A stretch of 64,000 bases of DNA from an uncultured Pelagibacteraceae bacterium (lineage in GTDB: Bacteria; Pseudomonadota; Alphaproteobacteria; Pelagibacterales; Pelagibacteraceae). The number at the start of each line of letters is the position of its first letter. Position 1 is the first letter of the stretch. The DNA is taken from NCBI GenBank assembly GCA_902599625.1, contig CACKGF010000002.1, positions 271,406 to 335,405 on the forward strand, given 5' to 3'. The position numbers and the translations under genes were made by a program. This document shows positions 27,637-35,629 of the stretch, in pieces. Below the pieces are notes generated by a model. It had not been told where the DNA came from, did no database searches, and saw nothing but the letters and a program-made list of their open reading frames with translations.

Positions 27637-30033
27637 CTAGGCAACCATGCTCTCAGCTTTTTCAAGGTCAACTGAAACTAGCTGGCTTATGCCTTTCTCT
27701 GGCATGGTTACACCATAAAGTCTATTCATTTTTGACATCGTAAGGGCGTGATGGGTAACAATAATAAATTTTGTTTTAGTAATTTTTATGAGTTCATCCA
27801 AGAGATTACAAAAACGAGTAACGTTTGCGTCATCTAAAGGTGCATCTACTTCATCAAGAACACATATTGGTGAAGGGTTAGTTAAGAAAACTGCAAAGAC
27901 TAAAGATAAAGCAGTGAGTGCTTGCTCTCCACCTGAAAGAAGAGTAATTGACTGAAGTCTTTTTCCTGGAGGACTTACCAACATTTCTAAACCTGCATCA
28001 AGCGGATCATCAGAGTCAACTAATTCCAGTTTCGCGCTTCCACCGTTAAATAATTTTGTGTAAACTTCATTAAACTTTCTATTAACCTTTTCAAAGGCCT
28101 CAAGGAGTCTTTCTCGACCTTTTTGATTAAGTTCATTAATACTTTCTTTAAGTTTGACAATAGCTGTCACTAAGTCTGATCGATCTTTTTCCATTTTTTT
28201 AATTTCAATTTCGTATTTACTTGTTTCTTCATCTGCTCTTAGATTTACTGATCCTAGTTTGTCTCTCTCTCTTTTCTTTTCATCAAGCAATTCTTCTTGT
28301 GTGAGTGCGTCCGGGAGATCACTTTGATCTTTCAAGTTTGAGAATTCAAAAACATCTTTTTCTGCAAGATTTAATTCATTTTCAATTCTCTCTAACAAAT
28401 CAATTCTTCTTTTTGACAGACCATCAATTGTTGCTGTTGAACTCGCTTTTCTTTCTCTGATTTCTATAGAATTTTCTCTGATCTCTGAAAGCTCAAGATT
28501 TAGGGCGTTAGATTTTTTATCTGATATTTCAATTAATTTTTCATTCTCTTCTTTCTCAATTTCAGAAAGTCTTAAATTTTCAGTTAATTGCCCTTTTTTT
28601 TCTGCTTGGGTGTTTGGTTTATTTTCTAATAGATTTAATTGACTAGATGATTTTTGTCTTCTTTCATTTAGTTGTTTTATTGATTTGTCGGAGTTTTCAA
28701 GTAGGTTTTTCCAACTTTCAATTTCAGTATCAATAATTTTTATTCTTTCTTTTCTTTTAATAGAATCGTTTTTTATATTTTGATTTTTACTGTAGCTTTC
28801 AGCATATTCTTCAATTATGTTTTTACATTCTTCAATAGCTTTTATAGCATCATCATTTTGGTTCTGACTGATTAAAGTCTTTACGTTTTCAAGATTGTTT
28901 TTAAGTTTATCTTTTACGGAAAAAAGATCGTCATTAGATTTTTTTTCAGTATCGTAGTATTTTGTATCAATATCGATTAAATCATTTTTTTCTTCTTTTA
29001 ATCTTTTTTCATTTGAATTTGCATCGATCGTAATACTTTTTTCTCTATCTAAATCATTATCGATTTCAACAAGGCTATTTTTAAAATTTTCGATCTCTTT
29101 TTGTATTCTATCATTTTCCTCATCCAAACTTTTAAGTTCCAAGTTTAATCTTTGGATTTTAGAAAGTATTTCAAAATTTTTCTCTTTGATTGGATTATTT
29201 GTTGCATTTTCACTTTCTATATTTTTTTCAATTTCATTTATTTTATTTGAAATATTCTCAAATTCCTGATCAGAGTCTTTATTAATTTCTTTTTCTAAAG
29301 TAATTTCTTTATCTATCTCCTGCAATTTGAGAAAATATAATCCAGCCTCGATTTTTTTAATCTCTTCTGAGATCATCTTATATTTCCCAGCTTCTTCTGC
29401 TTGTTTTTGTAAATTTGCTAGTTGTTTCTCTTGTTGTCTCCTTAATTCATCTGCTCTTTTTAAATTATTTTCTGCAGCATTTAATCTTACTTCAGCTTCA
29501 TGTCTTCTAGCATGTAAACCAGAAATTCCCGCAGCCTCCTCAAGAATTGCCCGTCTATCACTCGGTTTTGCTGTTACTAACGATCCAATTCTACCTTGGC
29601 TTATTAATGATGGAGAGTGAGCCCCAGTTGAAAGGTCAGCAAAAAACATTTGAGCATCTTTTGCCCTTACTTCTTTCCCATTTATATGAAACTTTGATCC
29701 CTTATCTTTTTCAATCTTTCTTCTAATTTCTATTTCGGGAATGTGTTTATAATTGTGTGATCCTAAACTTCCATCATTCGATAGGTTTACAATTACCTCA
29801 GCTATATTTTTGGAAGGTTTGTTTGAAGTACCGGAAAAAATTACATCTTCCATACCTGAGCCTCTCATACTTTTTGCTGATGTTTCACCCATGCACCATC
29901 TTAAAGACTCAACGATATTTGATTTACCACAACCGTTTGGACCAACTATTCCAGTTAGACCGTCCTCAATAAGTAAACTTGTTTTATCTGCGAAAGATTT
30001 AAAACCGTTTAGTTGAATTTTTTTAAATTCCAT
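27637..30033 (-). CDS. smc: Chromosome segregation protein SMC, short form without visible hinge
   Basis: A 798-residue SMC ATPase; bacterial SMC is normally about 1,150-1,200. Head domains are complete: Walker A GPNGCGKSN (31-39), Q-loop region ISQGRIG (144-150), signature LLSGGEQ (698-704) and Walker B with ICVLDEVDAPLD (about 724-735). Between them are roughly 480 residues of charged coiled coil (about 170-655). The globular hinge, normally near the middle with glycine-rich dimer strands, is not recognisable; the middle (about 385-425) is acidic, helical and has no Gly or Pro. The frame is continuous, so this is not a frameshift. Scp partners are not in the window. Family membership is firm; dimerisation mode is open. 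Confidence 0.88.
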   Translation of the reverse strand: MEFKKIQLNGFKSFADKTSLLIEDGLTGIVGPNGCGKSNIVESLRWCMGETSAKSMRGSGMEDVIFSGTSNKPSKNIAEVIVNLSNDGSLGSHNYKHIPEIEIRRKIEKDKGSKFHINGKEVRAKDAQMFFADLSTGAHSPSLISQGRIGSLVTAKPSDRRAILEEAAGISGLHARRHEAEVRLNAAENNLKRADELRRQQEKQLANLQKQAEEAGKYKMISEEIKKIEAGLYFLKLQEIDKEITLEKEINKDSDQEFENISNKINEIEKNIESENATNNPIKEKNFEILSKIQRLNLELKSLDEENDRIQKEIENFKNSLVEIDNDLDREKSITIDANSNEKRLKEEKNDLIDIDTKYYDTEKKSNDDLFSVKDKLKNNLENVKTLISQNQNDDAIKAIEECKNIIEEYAESYSKNQNIKNDSIKRKERIKIIDTEIESWKNLLENSDKSIKQLNERRQKSSSQLNLLENKPNTQAEKKGQLTENLRLSEIEKEENEKLIEISDKKSNALNLELSEIRENSIEIRERKASSTATIDGLSKRRIDLLERIENELNLAEKDVFEFSNLKDQSDLPDALTQEELLDEKKRERDKLGSVNLRADEETSKYEIEIKKMEKDRSDLVTAIVKLKESINELNQKGRERLLEAFEKVNRKFNEVYTKLFNGGSAKLELVDSDDPLDAGLEMLVSPPGKRLQSITLLSGGEQALTALSLVFAVFLTNPSPICVLDEVDAPLDDANVTRFCNLLDELIKITKTKFIIVTHHALTMSKMNRLYGVTMPEKGISQLVSVDLEKAESMVA

Positions 30034-30040
30034 TAAGGAA

Positions 30041-30619
30041 TTATAACAGTTTTTCTATGGCTTTTTTTAAATTTTTAAACGATAGCGTTTTTTCAAACTT
30101 TTGGTCGTCTAAAATAAGTGTAGGGGTTGAATTTATATCAAATTCTTTTATACCCTCGATTCGTTCGTTTAAGATAAAGGCCTCTAACTCAGTGTTAGAA
30201 AAACACTTTTCTTCATCTAGAGGTTTTCCAAATAATTTTATAACTGAAGACAAATTTGAATTAAGTTCTTCAATTGTTGATCCTTTAGCCCACTTTTTTT
30301 GGTTAGAATATAAAAAATGTAGTAAGTCTGATTTGCCATCATTGTTACAATGAGCCAGTTTAGATGCATTTAATGCTGCCATGTCTAATGGGAAATTTCT
30401 AAATTCAATATTTATAATACCAGTATCAATAAATTCTTTTTTTAATTCAGGGTAAACTTTATTATGAAAATCTGCACAGAATGAACAAGTAAGAGACTCG
30501 TAAATTATTAGTTTAATTTTTGCATCTTCTCTTCCCTCAATTATTGGTTTGAAGGAAGATGCGTTAATATTTGTCTGAAATAGAACAAAAATTATTAGTA
30601 CAAAAATTTTCTTAATCAT
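30041..30619 (-). CDS. DsbA-like periplasmic thiol-disulfide oxidoreductase
   Basis: About 192 residues from the ATG at 30619, which gives a clean signal peptide (MIKKIFVLIIFVLFQTNINA, cleavage near ASS). The frame extends to 30643 but that start would precede the signal with charged residues. A thioredoxin-fold domain carries the active-site pair CSFC near residue 46 and the cis-Pro region FDINSTPTLIL near 165. It probably oxidises or isomerises disulfides in exported proteins. Overlaps the DUF721 gene end by 8 bp and precedes smc by 7 bp. Confidence 0.85.
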   Translation of the reverse strand: MIKKIFVLIIFVLFQTNINASSFKPIIEGREDAKIKLIIYESLTCSFCADFHNKVYPELKKEFIDTGIINIEFRNFPLDMAALNASKLAHCNNDGKSDLLHFLYSNQKKWAKGSTIEELNSNLSSVIKLFGKPLDEEKCFSNTELEAFILNERIEGIKEFDINSTPTLILDDQKFEKTLSFKNLKKAIEKLL

Positions 30620-31079
30620 TTTTTTCTCTATACACTTTAGCAAATTCTTTTAAAGAATTTTCAATTTTTTTATTTTTAATTTCCCCTAAATTATATTTGG
30701 AATTTCTTTTTTTAACACTTTTTATTTTTTCATCTTTCCCGTCAAAGGTATACACTTTTAATGTTGAAATTAAATCATATCCAAAAAAAGAATTGATCTT
30801 ATCTATTATATTTTTTTTCGAATACTCTAATTCGACTTCGTGACCTCTCTTAACCATTACTTCCAATACGGATTTTCTAAATTTATTAGAACTCAAATAT
30901 TTTTTTGGATAACTTAAAGAAAATAGCTCATCACCAACAAACATTCTCCAATTTTCTATAAGTTCAGAATAAACCTCTCCTTTTTGTTTCAATAACTTTT
31001 TTACCTTTGTGGGCAAAGTGTCTTTAAAAGATCTTAACCCTTGAATGACTTTAAATCTCTGATTAGAATTAAATTTCAT
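30612..31079 (-). CDS. DUF721 / DciA-like protein
   Basis: A 155-residue protein with the DUF721 core in its first two thirds: an N-terminal helix, ELIENWRMFVGDELFSLSYPKKY near residues 39-61 and EVMVKRGHEVELEYSKKNIIDKIN near 74-97, followed by a lysine-rich tail. DUF721 includes DciA, the helicase loader found in bacteria that lack DnaC; the family also has members of unknown role. First gene of the fifteen-gene leftward run. Its start codon shares two bases with the divergent mutY start. Confidence 0.75.
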   Translation of the reverse strand: MKFNSNQRFKVIQGLRSFKDTLPTKVKKLLKQKGEVYSELIENWRMFVGDELFSLSYPKKYLSSNKFRKSVLEVMVKRGHEVELEYSKKNIIDKINSFFGYDLISTLKVYTFDGKDEKIKSVKKRNSKYNLGEIKNKKIENSLKEFAKVYREKND

Positions 31080-32067
31080 GACTAAATCAATTATATCAAA
31101 AAAAATTTTATTTTGGTACGATAATAATAAGAGAATTCTCCCATGGAGAAAAAATAATTCTAAGGAACAAAAACTTTATTTCACGTTGGTTAGTGAATTT
31201 ATGTTGCAACAAACTCAAGTTTCAACTGTAATTCCTTATTTCAAAAGATTTGTGCAAAAAATTCCAAACTTTAAAAAGTTGTCTAAAGCAAATGACCAAA
31301 CACTAATGAAGTTGTGGGAAGGACTGGGTTACTACTCTAGAGCTAGAAATCTAAAAAAATCTGCGATAATGATCAATGGTAAATTTGGTGGAACTTTACC
31401 ATCCAATATTGAAGATTTAAAATCTTTGCCTGGAGTTGGTGACTATACGTCTACTGCAATAATGGCTATTGCTTTCAATCAAAAATTTATTCCTTTGGAT
31501 GGAAATGTTGAAAGAATTCTTAAAAGGGTTCTATATCTTAGAAGCGAAAAAGCTATATTAAAAGAAAATATGCAAATTTCAAAAAAATTTTTTGGTTTAT
31601 CAGAAAGAGCAAGTGATTATGCTCAAGCTATAATGGAATTAGGTGCTTTAGTATGCAGGCCCACCTCTCCATTATGCGACAAGTGTCCAATAAGAATAAA
31701 TTGTATTTCATATAAACGAAAAGATTTTTCTTTAATAAAAAAAACAAAAAAAAATAAGATCAAATATTTTGAGGCAAATATTTATATAAATGAAAATAAA
31801 ATGTTATTAGTTAGAAATAATAAATTTAACTTTCTTAAAAATTTATTAATCTTTCCGATGAACGAAATAGATAAGTCAAAATTTAACTCTTCACCAAAAG
31901 TAAAAACAAAAATTAAGATATCTAATATAGATATGAATATTGTAATTAATAAAAATAAAATTAAATCAACAAATAAAGGCTTAATTTTAAACCGAAAAAA
32001 AATATTAAGTGAAGTAATACCATCTTTTACAAAAAAATTATTTAGAGTAGCTTCAAGTAATGTATGA
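31078..32067 (+). CDS. mutY: A/G-specific adenine glycosylase
   Basis: A 329-residue base-excision enzyme that removes adenine mispaired with 8-oxoguanine. The helix-hairpin-helix LPGVGDYTSTAI near 120, the catalytic Asp in FIPLDGNVERIL near 145, and the four-Cys iron-sulfur cluster motif beginning at VCRPTSPLCDKCPIRINC near 197 are present. The C-terminal NUDIX-like domain is short and divergent. Start codon overlaps the divergent DUF721 start (CATG). Stop overlaps the next gene by 4 bp (ATGA). Confidence 0.94.
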   Translation: MTKSIISKKILFWYDNNKRILPWRKNNSKEQKLYFTLVSEFMLQQTQVSTVIPYFKRFVQKIPNFKKLSKANDQTLMKLWEGLGYYSRARNLKKSAIMINGKFGGTLPSNIEDLKSLPGVGDYTSTAIMAIAFNQKFIPLDGNVERILKRVLYLRSEKAILKENMQISKKFFGLSERASDYAQAIMELGALVCRPTSPLCDKCPIRINCISYKRKDFSLIKKTKKNKIKYFEANIYINENKMLLVRNNKFNFLKNLLIFPMNEIDKSKFNSSPKVKTKIKISNIDMNIVINKNKIKSTNKGLILNRKKILSEVIPSFTKKLFRVASSNV

Positions 32068-33206
32068 AAAAAATTGGAATTATCGGAGCAGGGATATCAG
32101 GATTATACATAGCTAATCTTTTTAAAAAAAACCCTAAATATCAAGTATCAATTTTTGATAAAAAAAATTCTCTTAATCTAGATGAGGGGTACGGCGTACA
32201 ATTATCTACAAATAGTGTCAAACTTTTAAATGAAATTGGATTTAACAAATTAGAAAAAAACGAAAAATTTAATCCAGAAAAAATAAATTTTTATTCAAAA
32301 AAAGATGAAGATAAAATATGTGAACTAGATATATCTGAATTTAACTCAAATGATTGCAAGTATACTACTTTGAAAAGATCTACTTTGATCAATTTTCTTA
32401 AAAAAGATTTAGAGGATTTGATCAAAACAAATTATAGTGTATCGAAAATTGATCAAGAGCAAGAAAAAATAAAACTTACTTTTGAAAATAAAGAAACTCA
32501 CAAATTTGATTATCTAATTATTTCTGAAGGGGTTTTTTCAAAAAGTAGAAATCTTGTTTCAAATAAACAAGTTCAACCAAAATATAATAATACTTTAGCT
32601 ATAAGGGGAACGATACCGGCAAATTCAAATATAATTGATAAAAAGAATATTTTGTTATTTTTGGGCTCTGATTTTCATCATGTAATTTATCCTATTTCTC
32701 CAGGTGGAGATTTAAACTTAATAGCTATAATGAAATATAAACTTTCAGCAGACGAACAGAAAAATTACTCATTGTTTAATGATAAATTATTTATACAAAA
32801 AATTTTGGAAAATATTCCTCAAGAGAACAAAGAATTTTTTAATAATCTTAAAGAATTAAAAATATTTCCTGTGTTTGTTAGTGATAATTTTTTTGAAGTA
32901 AAAAATAAGAACATTTATTTAATAGGAGATGCTTTTTTTGCTTTTCCACCATCATTTGCTCAAGGTGCATCTCAGTCTATAGAGGGCGCACATGAACTAT
33001 TTGCTAGTATAGAAAATAATTCCAATGCTAACTTTTTTAAAAATAGGGTTAATAAAACAAAAATGGTAAATAATAGATCAAAATTGAATCAGTTTGCTTT
33101 TCATCTATCAAATCCTTTAACTGTATTTCTTAGAAATGTTTTTTTAAAAAAATTAGTAAAAAATAAAAAGTTTTTAGAAAGTTATTTAGGAAAAATTTAT
33201 AGGTAA
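32064..33206 (+). CDS. FAD-dependent monooxygenase (UbiH / aromatic hydroxylase-like)
   Basis: A 380-residue flavoprotein of the PHBH fold: FAD loop IGIIGAGISGLYIA (residues 4-17), and the second FAD motif IYLIGDAFFAFPPSFAQGASQSIEGAHEL near 285-313. The latter resembles salicylate-hydroxylase-like enzymes and UbiH-group enzymes. Ubiquinone ring hydroxylation is plausible given ubiA and ubiK in the window but is inference; the aromatic substrate cannot be read. Coupled to mutY by a 4-bp overlap; 3' end overlaps ccrM by 10 bp. Confidence 0.8.
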   Translation: MKKIGIIGAGISGLYIANLFKKNPKYQVSIFDKKNSLNLDEGYGVQLSTNSVKLLNEIGFNKLEKNEKFNPEKINFYSKKDEDKICELDISEFNSNDCKYTTLKRSTLINFLKKDLEDLIKTNYSVSKIDQEQEKIKLTFENKETHKFDYLIISEGVFSKSRNLVSNKQVQPKYNNTLAIRGTIPANSNIIDKKNILLFLGSDFHHVIYPISPGGDLNLIAIMKYKLSADEQKNYSLFNDKLFIQKILENIPQENKEFFNNLKELKIFPVFVSDNFFEVKNKNIYLIGDAFFAFPPSFAQGASQSIEGAHELFASIENNSNANFFKNRVNKTKMVNNRSKLNQFAFHLSNPLTVFLRNVFLKKLVKNKKFLESYLGKIYR

Positions 33207-34276
33207 CTTTTTGACAAGAATTTTTGTCTTAAATTATCTATTGGCACGAAAGTATCTCCTAATTCGCAATGCCAATAAGTCCATCCATTACAGCTTTCTG
33301 CTCCTAAAATTATAGCTGCAACCTTATGAATTGAACCTTCAGTTTGAGCATGTTTGATACTCCCATCAACCATAATTTTTGCACTGATTTTCTTTTTATT
33401 ATCAAAAATAATAGTGCCAGGCTTAATTATTCCCAATTCAACCAGTGAACCAAAAGGTATTCTTGGTTTGGATTTATTATTTTTAAGTGTATCTAAATAA
33501 TGATCTTCTATTGGTTTTGTATTTTTCAATCTTTGTTCGGCAGCTTTGAAATAGGATTTTTCTTTTTCTATACCGTAATAATTTCTACTCAATTTTTTTG
33601 CAACCGTTGCAGTTGTGCCTGATCCCAAAAATGGATCAAGAATTAAATCATCTTTATTTGAAGTTGCTAATAAAATTCTATGAAGTAAAGCTTCTGGTTT
33701 TTGTGTAGAATGAACCTTCTTTCCATTTTTTTTTAAACGTTCTGTTCCATTGCAAATGGGCAAATCCCAATTAGATCTCATTTGTAAATCATCATTCAAA
33801 CATTTTAATGATTGATAATTAAAAGTATATTTTGAATTCTCTGATTTTGAAGCCCAAATTAAAGTTTCATGAGCATTAGTAAATCTTGTCCCTCTAAAAT
33901 TTGGCATTGGATTTTTTTTGTTCCAAATTACATCATTTAAAATCCAAAACCCTAAATTTTGAATAGCTGTACCAACTCTAAATATATTATGATAACTTCC
34001 TATAACCCAGATTGCTCCATTCTTTTTTAAAATTCTTTTACACTCACTTAACCACGCATATGTGAATTCGTCATATTTCTTAAAACTTTCAAATTGATCC
34101 CATTTATCATTTACTGCATTAACTTTTGATCTATCTGGTCTAGTTAGTTTATTTTTTAGTTGAAGGTTGTAAGGCGGATCTGCAAAAACTAAATCGAAAG
34201 TCTCATCTGGAATTCTTTTCAATTCTTTAAGACTGTCTCCGTTAATAATTTTGTTTTTTAAATCTAACTCTCTCAT
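33197..34276 (-). CDS. ccrM: Cell-cycle adenine DNA methyltransferase CcrM (GANTC)
   Basis: A 359-residue beta-class N6-adenine methyltransferase. Catalytic FADPPYNLQL lies near residues 30-39 and the SAM loop LDPFLGSGTTA near 217, the order of the beta class. The C-terminal domain (about 265-355, with SLVELGIIKPG and AAIILGAESCNGWTYWHC) is the CcrM-specific extension. CcrM methylates GANTC behind the replication fork in alphaproteobacteria. The gene is preceded by a recognisable promoter that itself contains GANTC sites. It is the last of a leftward set after udg and rnhB, though the 80-bp gap suggests its own transcript. Confidence 0.94.
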   Translation of the reverse strand: MRELDLKNKIINGDSLKELKRIPDETFDLVFADPPYNLQLKNKLTRPDRSKVNAVNDKWDQFESFKKYDEFTYAWLSECKRILKKNGAIWVIGSYHNIFRVGTAIQNLGFWILNDVIWNKKNPMPNFRGTRFTNAHETLIWASKSENSKYTFNYQSLKCLNDDLQMRSNWDLPICNGTERLKKNGKKVHSTQKPEALLHRILLATSNKDDLILDPFLGSGTTATVAKKLSRNYYGIEKEKSYFKAAEQRLKNTKPIEDHYLDTLKNNKSKPRIPFGSLVELGIIKPGTIIFDNKKKISAKIMVDGSIKHAQTEGSIHKVAAIILGAESCNGWTYWHCELGDTFVPIDNLRQKFLSKSYL

Positions 34277-34289
34277 TTTAAAAGAAACA

Positions 34290-34318
34290 ATTAGACTCTA
34301 GGTCGGAGTCCAGGTCAA
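34290..34318 (-). promoter_or_regulatory. Candidate ccrM promoter containing GANTC sites
   Basis: On the minus strand TTGACC (34318-34313), a 17-bp spacer and TCTAAT (34295-34290), 13 bp before the ccrM ATG. GACTC/GAGTC sites at 34306-34310 (in the spacer, just after the -35) and 34294-34298 (across the -10 edge) are both targets of the encoded enzyme. Spacing and -35 are close to sigma70 consensus. Methylation-dependent control is inference. Confidence 0.6.
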
Positions 34319-34356
34319 CTCATGATTGAATTAATTTTGATTAATTGTGCCTTCGA

Positions 34357-34941
34357 TTATTTGGGACTCAATATATTGTGTATTGGTTTGAATGTTTTTC
34401 TATGATGTTTTGTAATTCCAAATTTTTTAATTGCTGAAAGATGATCTCTAGTCCCATAGCCAAAATTTTTATACCACAAATAAGCTTTAAATTTTTTTGA
34501 CATCTTTCTAATCAATCGGTCTCTTGAGACTTTTGCTAAAATAGACGCTGCAGAAATTTCAGGAATTTTCTGGTCACCTCTAACAACTGATTTTATATTT
34601 AAGTTATTAATATTAGGTTTTTTATTTCCATCAACTTTAACTATTTGCGGTTTGAATTTTAATTTTAAAATTGATCTTTTCATCGCCAAAAGAGATGCAT
34701 TTAAAATATTAATTTTTTCAATTTCTTTCTTTGAAGCAGTCCCAATAGCCCAATAAGAATTTTTTTTTATGTAATTTTCCAAAAATTCTCTCTCCTTAGG
34801 AGATAATTTTTTTGAGTCTTTTACTCTCTTTTTATCAAAACCTTTTTTAAAAACTACTGCCGCTGCATATACAGGCCCAATAAGACTACCTCTACCGACC
34901 TCATCTACCCCAGCTACACTTTTTTGAGATTTATATTCCAA
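34357..34941 (-). CDS. rnhB: Ribonuclease HII
   Basis: A 194-residue RNase HII that removes ribonucleotides from DNA. Catalytic residues sit in AGVDEVGRGSLIGPVYAAAV near the N-terminus, VKVDGNKKP near 104 and SILAKVSRDR near 130; the C-terminal YGTRDHLSAIKKFGITKHHRKTF is typical. The start is TTG at 34941: a stop two codons upstream in the same frame leaves no earlier start, and the next ATG would cut into the catalytic core. Overlaps the uracil-DNA glycosylase end by 11 bp. Confidence 0.93.
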   Translation of the reverse strand: MEYKSQKSVAGVDEVGRGSLIGPVYAAAVVFKKGFDKKRVKDSKKLSPKEREFLENYIKKNSYWAIGTASKKEIEKINILNASLLAMKRSILKLKFKPQIVKVDGNKKPNINNLNIKSVVRGDQKIPEISAASILAKVSRDRLIRKMSKKFKAYLWYKNFGYGTRDHLSAIKKFGITKHHRKTFKPIHNILSPK

Positions 34942-35587
34942 TTTTCAATTCTTCAATTTTATTTCTTATTTCTTTTAAATCTGCCCAAGAAAATTTTTTT
35001 TGATCTGGCTGTCTTAACAAATAAGCAGGGTGGAAGGTAACCATAGTTAAATAAGTTTTGTTATTAACAATTAGTTCTTTCCAAAATCCTCTTGATTTAG
35101 AAATTTTCTCCTTATTTCCGAAAAAAGCCTCCATAGCAGTGCTTCCCAATAATATTATTAACTTGGGGTTTATAATTGAAATATGTTTTTTTATAAAAGG
35201 AGCATAAGTATTAACCTCAACTTCATTAGGTTTTCTATTTTCAGGTGGTCTGTAATTTACTATATTTGTTACATAAACTTTATTTCGTTTAATATTTATT
35301 GCAGCTAACATTTTATTCAAAAGTAAGCCTGCGTCGCCCACAAAAGGTTTTCCCTGTTCATCTTCTTTTTGACCAGGGCCTTCACCTATCAACATAATAC
35401 TACTGTCATGATCACCATCAGCAAAAACTAAATTGTTTGAATTATTTTTTAGAGTGCAATTTTCAATATTAGAGATTTCGTCCTTAAGTTTTTTAAGTAA
35501 ATCCTCCTTTTTTTCGATTTTAACAAATCTTTTAATAGGAGCATTTGAGAAGTCAAAAGTAGATTTGATAAAGTCGTATTTTTGCAT
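34931..35587 (-). CDS. Uracil-DNA glycosylase, family 4-like
   Basis: A 218-residue enzyme that excises uracil from DNA. Motif A GEGPGQKEDEQGKPFVG near residue 68 and motif B HPAYLLRQPDQKKFSW near 185 identify the family 4/5 type. Of the four cysteines that bind the iron-sulfur cluster in typical family 4 enzymes, only one (in NCTLKN) is seen; the NxVNCRPP cysteine is Tyr (NIVNYRPPENR) and the later one is lost. It therefore probably lacks the cluster. Paired with rnhB, another remover of wrong residues from DNA. Confidence 0.85.
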   Translation of the reverse strand: MQKYDFIKSTFDFSNAPIKRFVKIEKKEDLLKKLKDEISNIENCTLKNNSNNLVFADGDHDSSIMLIGEGPGQKEDEQGKPFVGDAGLLLNKMLAAINIKRNKVYVTNIVNYRPPENRKPNEVEVNTYAPFIKKHISIINPKLIILLGSTAMEAFFGNKEKISKSRGFWKELIVNNKTYLTMVTFHPAYLLRQPDQKKFSWADLKEIRNKIEELKIGI

Positions 35588-35629
35588 TTTATTTCTTTTA
35601 TTTAAAAAAAAAAATCATATTCTTTTAGT

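Noticed and set aside
29327..30016. Plus-strand frames of 97, 87 and 71 codons opposite smc
   Set aside because: Complement of the conserved SMC N-terminal head; their residues mirror Walker A region codons, with no independent family pattern.
27637..30033. Short SMC explained by frameshift or two split genes
   Set aside because: One uninterrupted frame holds both head halves with normal flanking genes; no second smc fragment is nearby.
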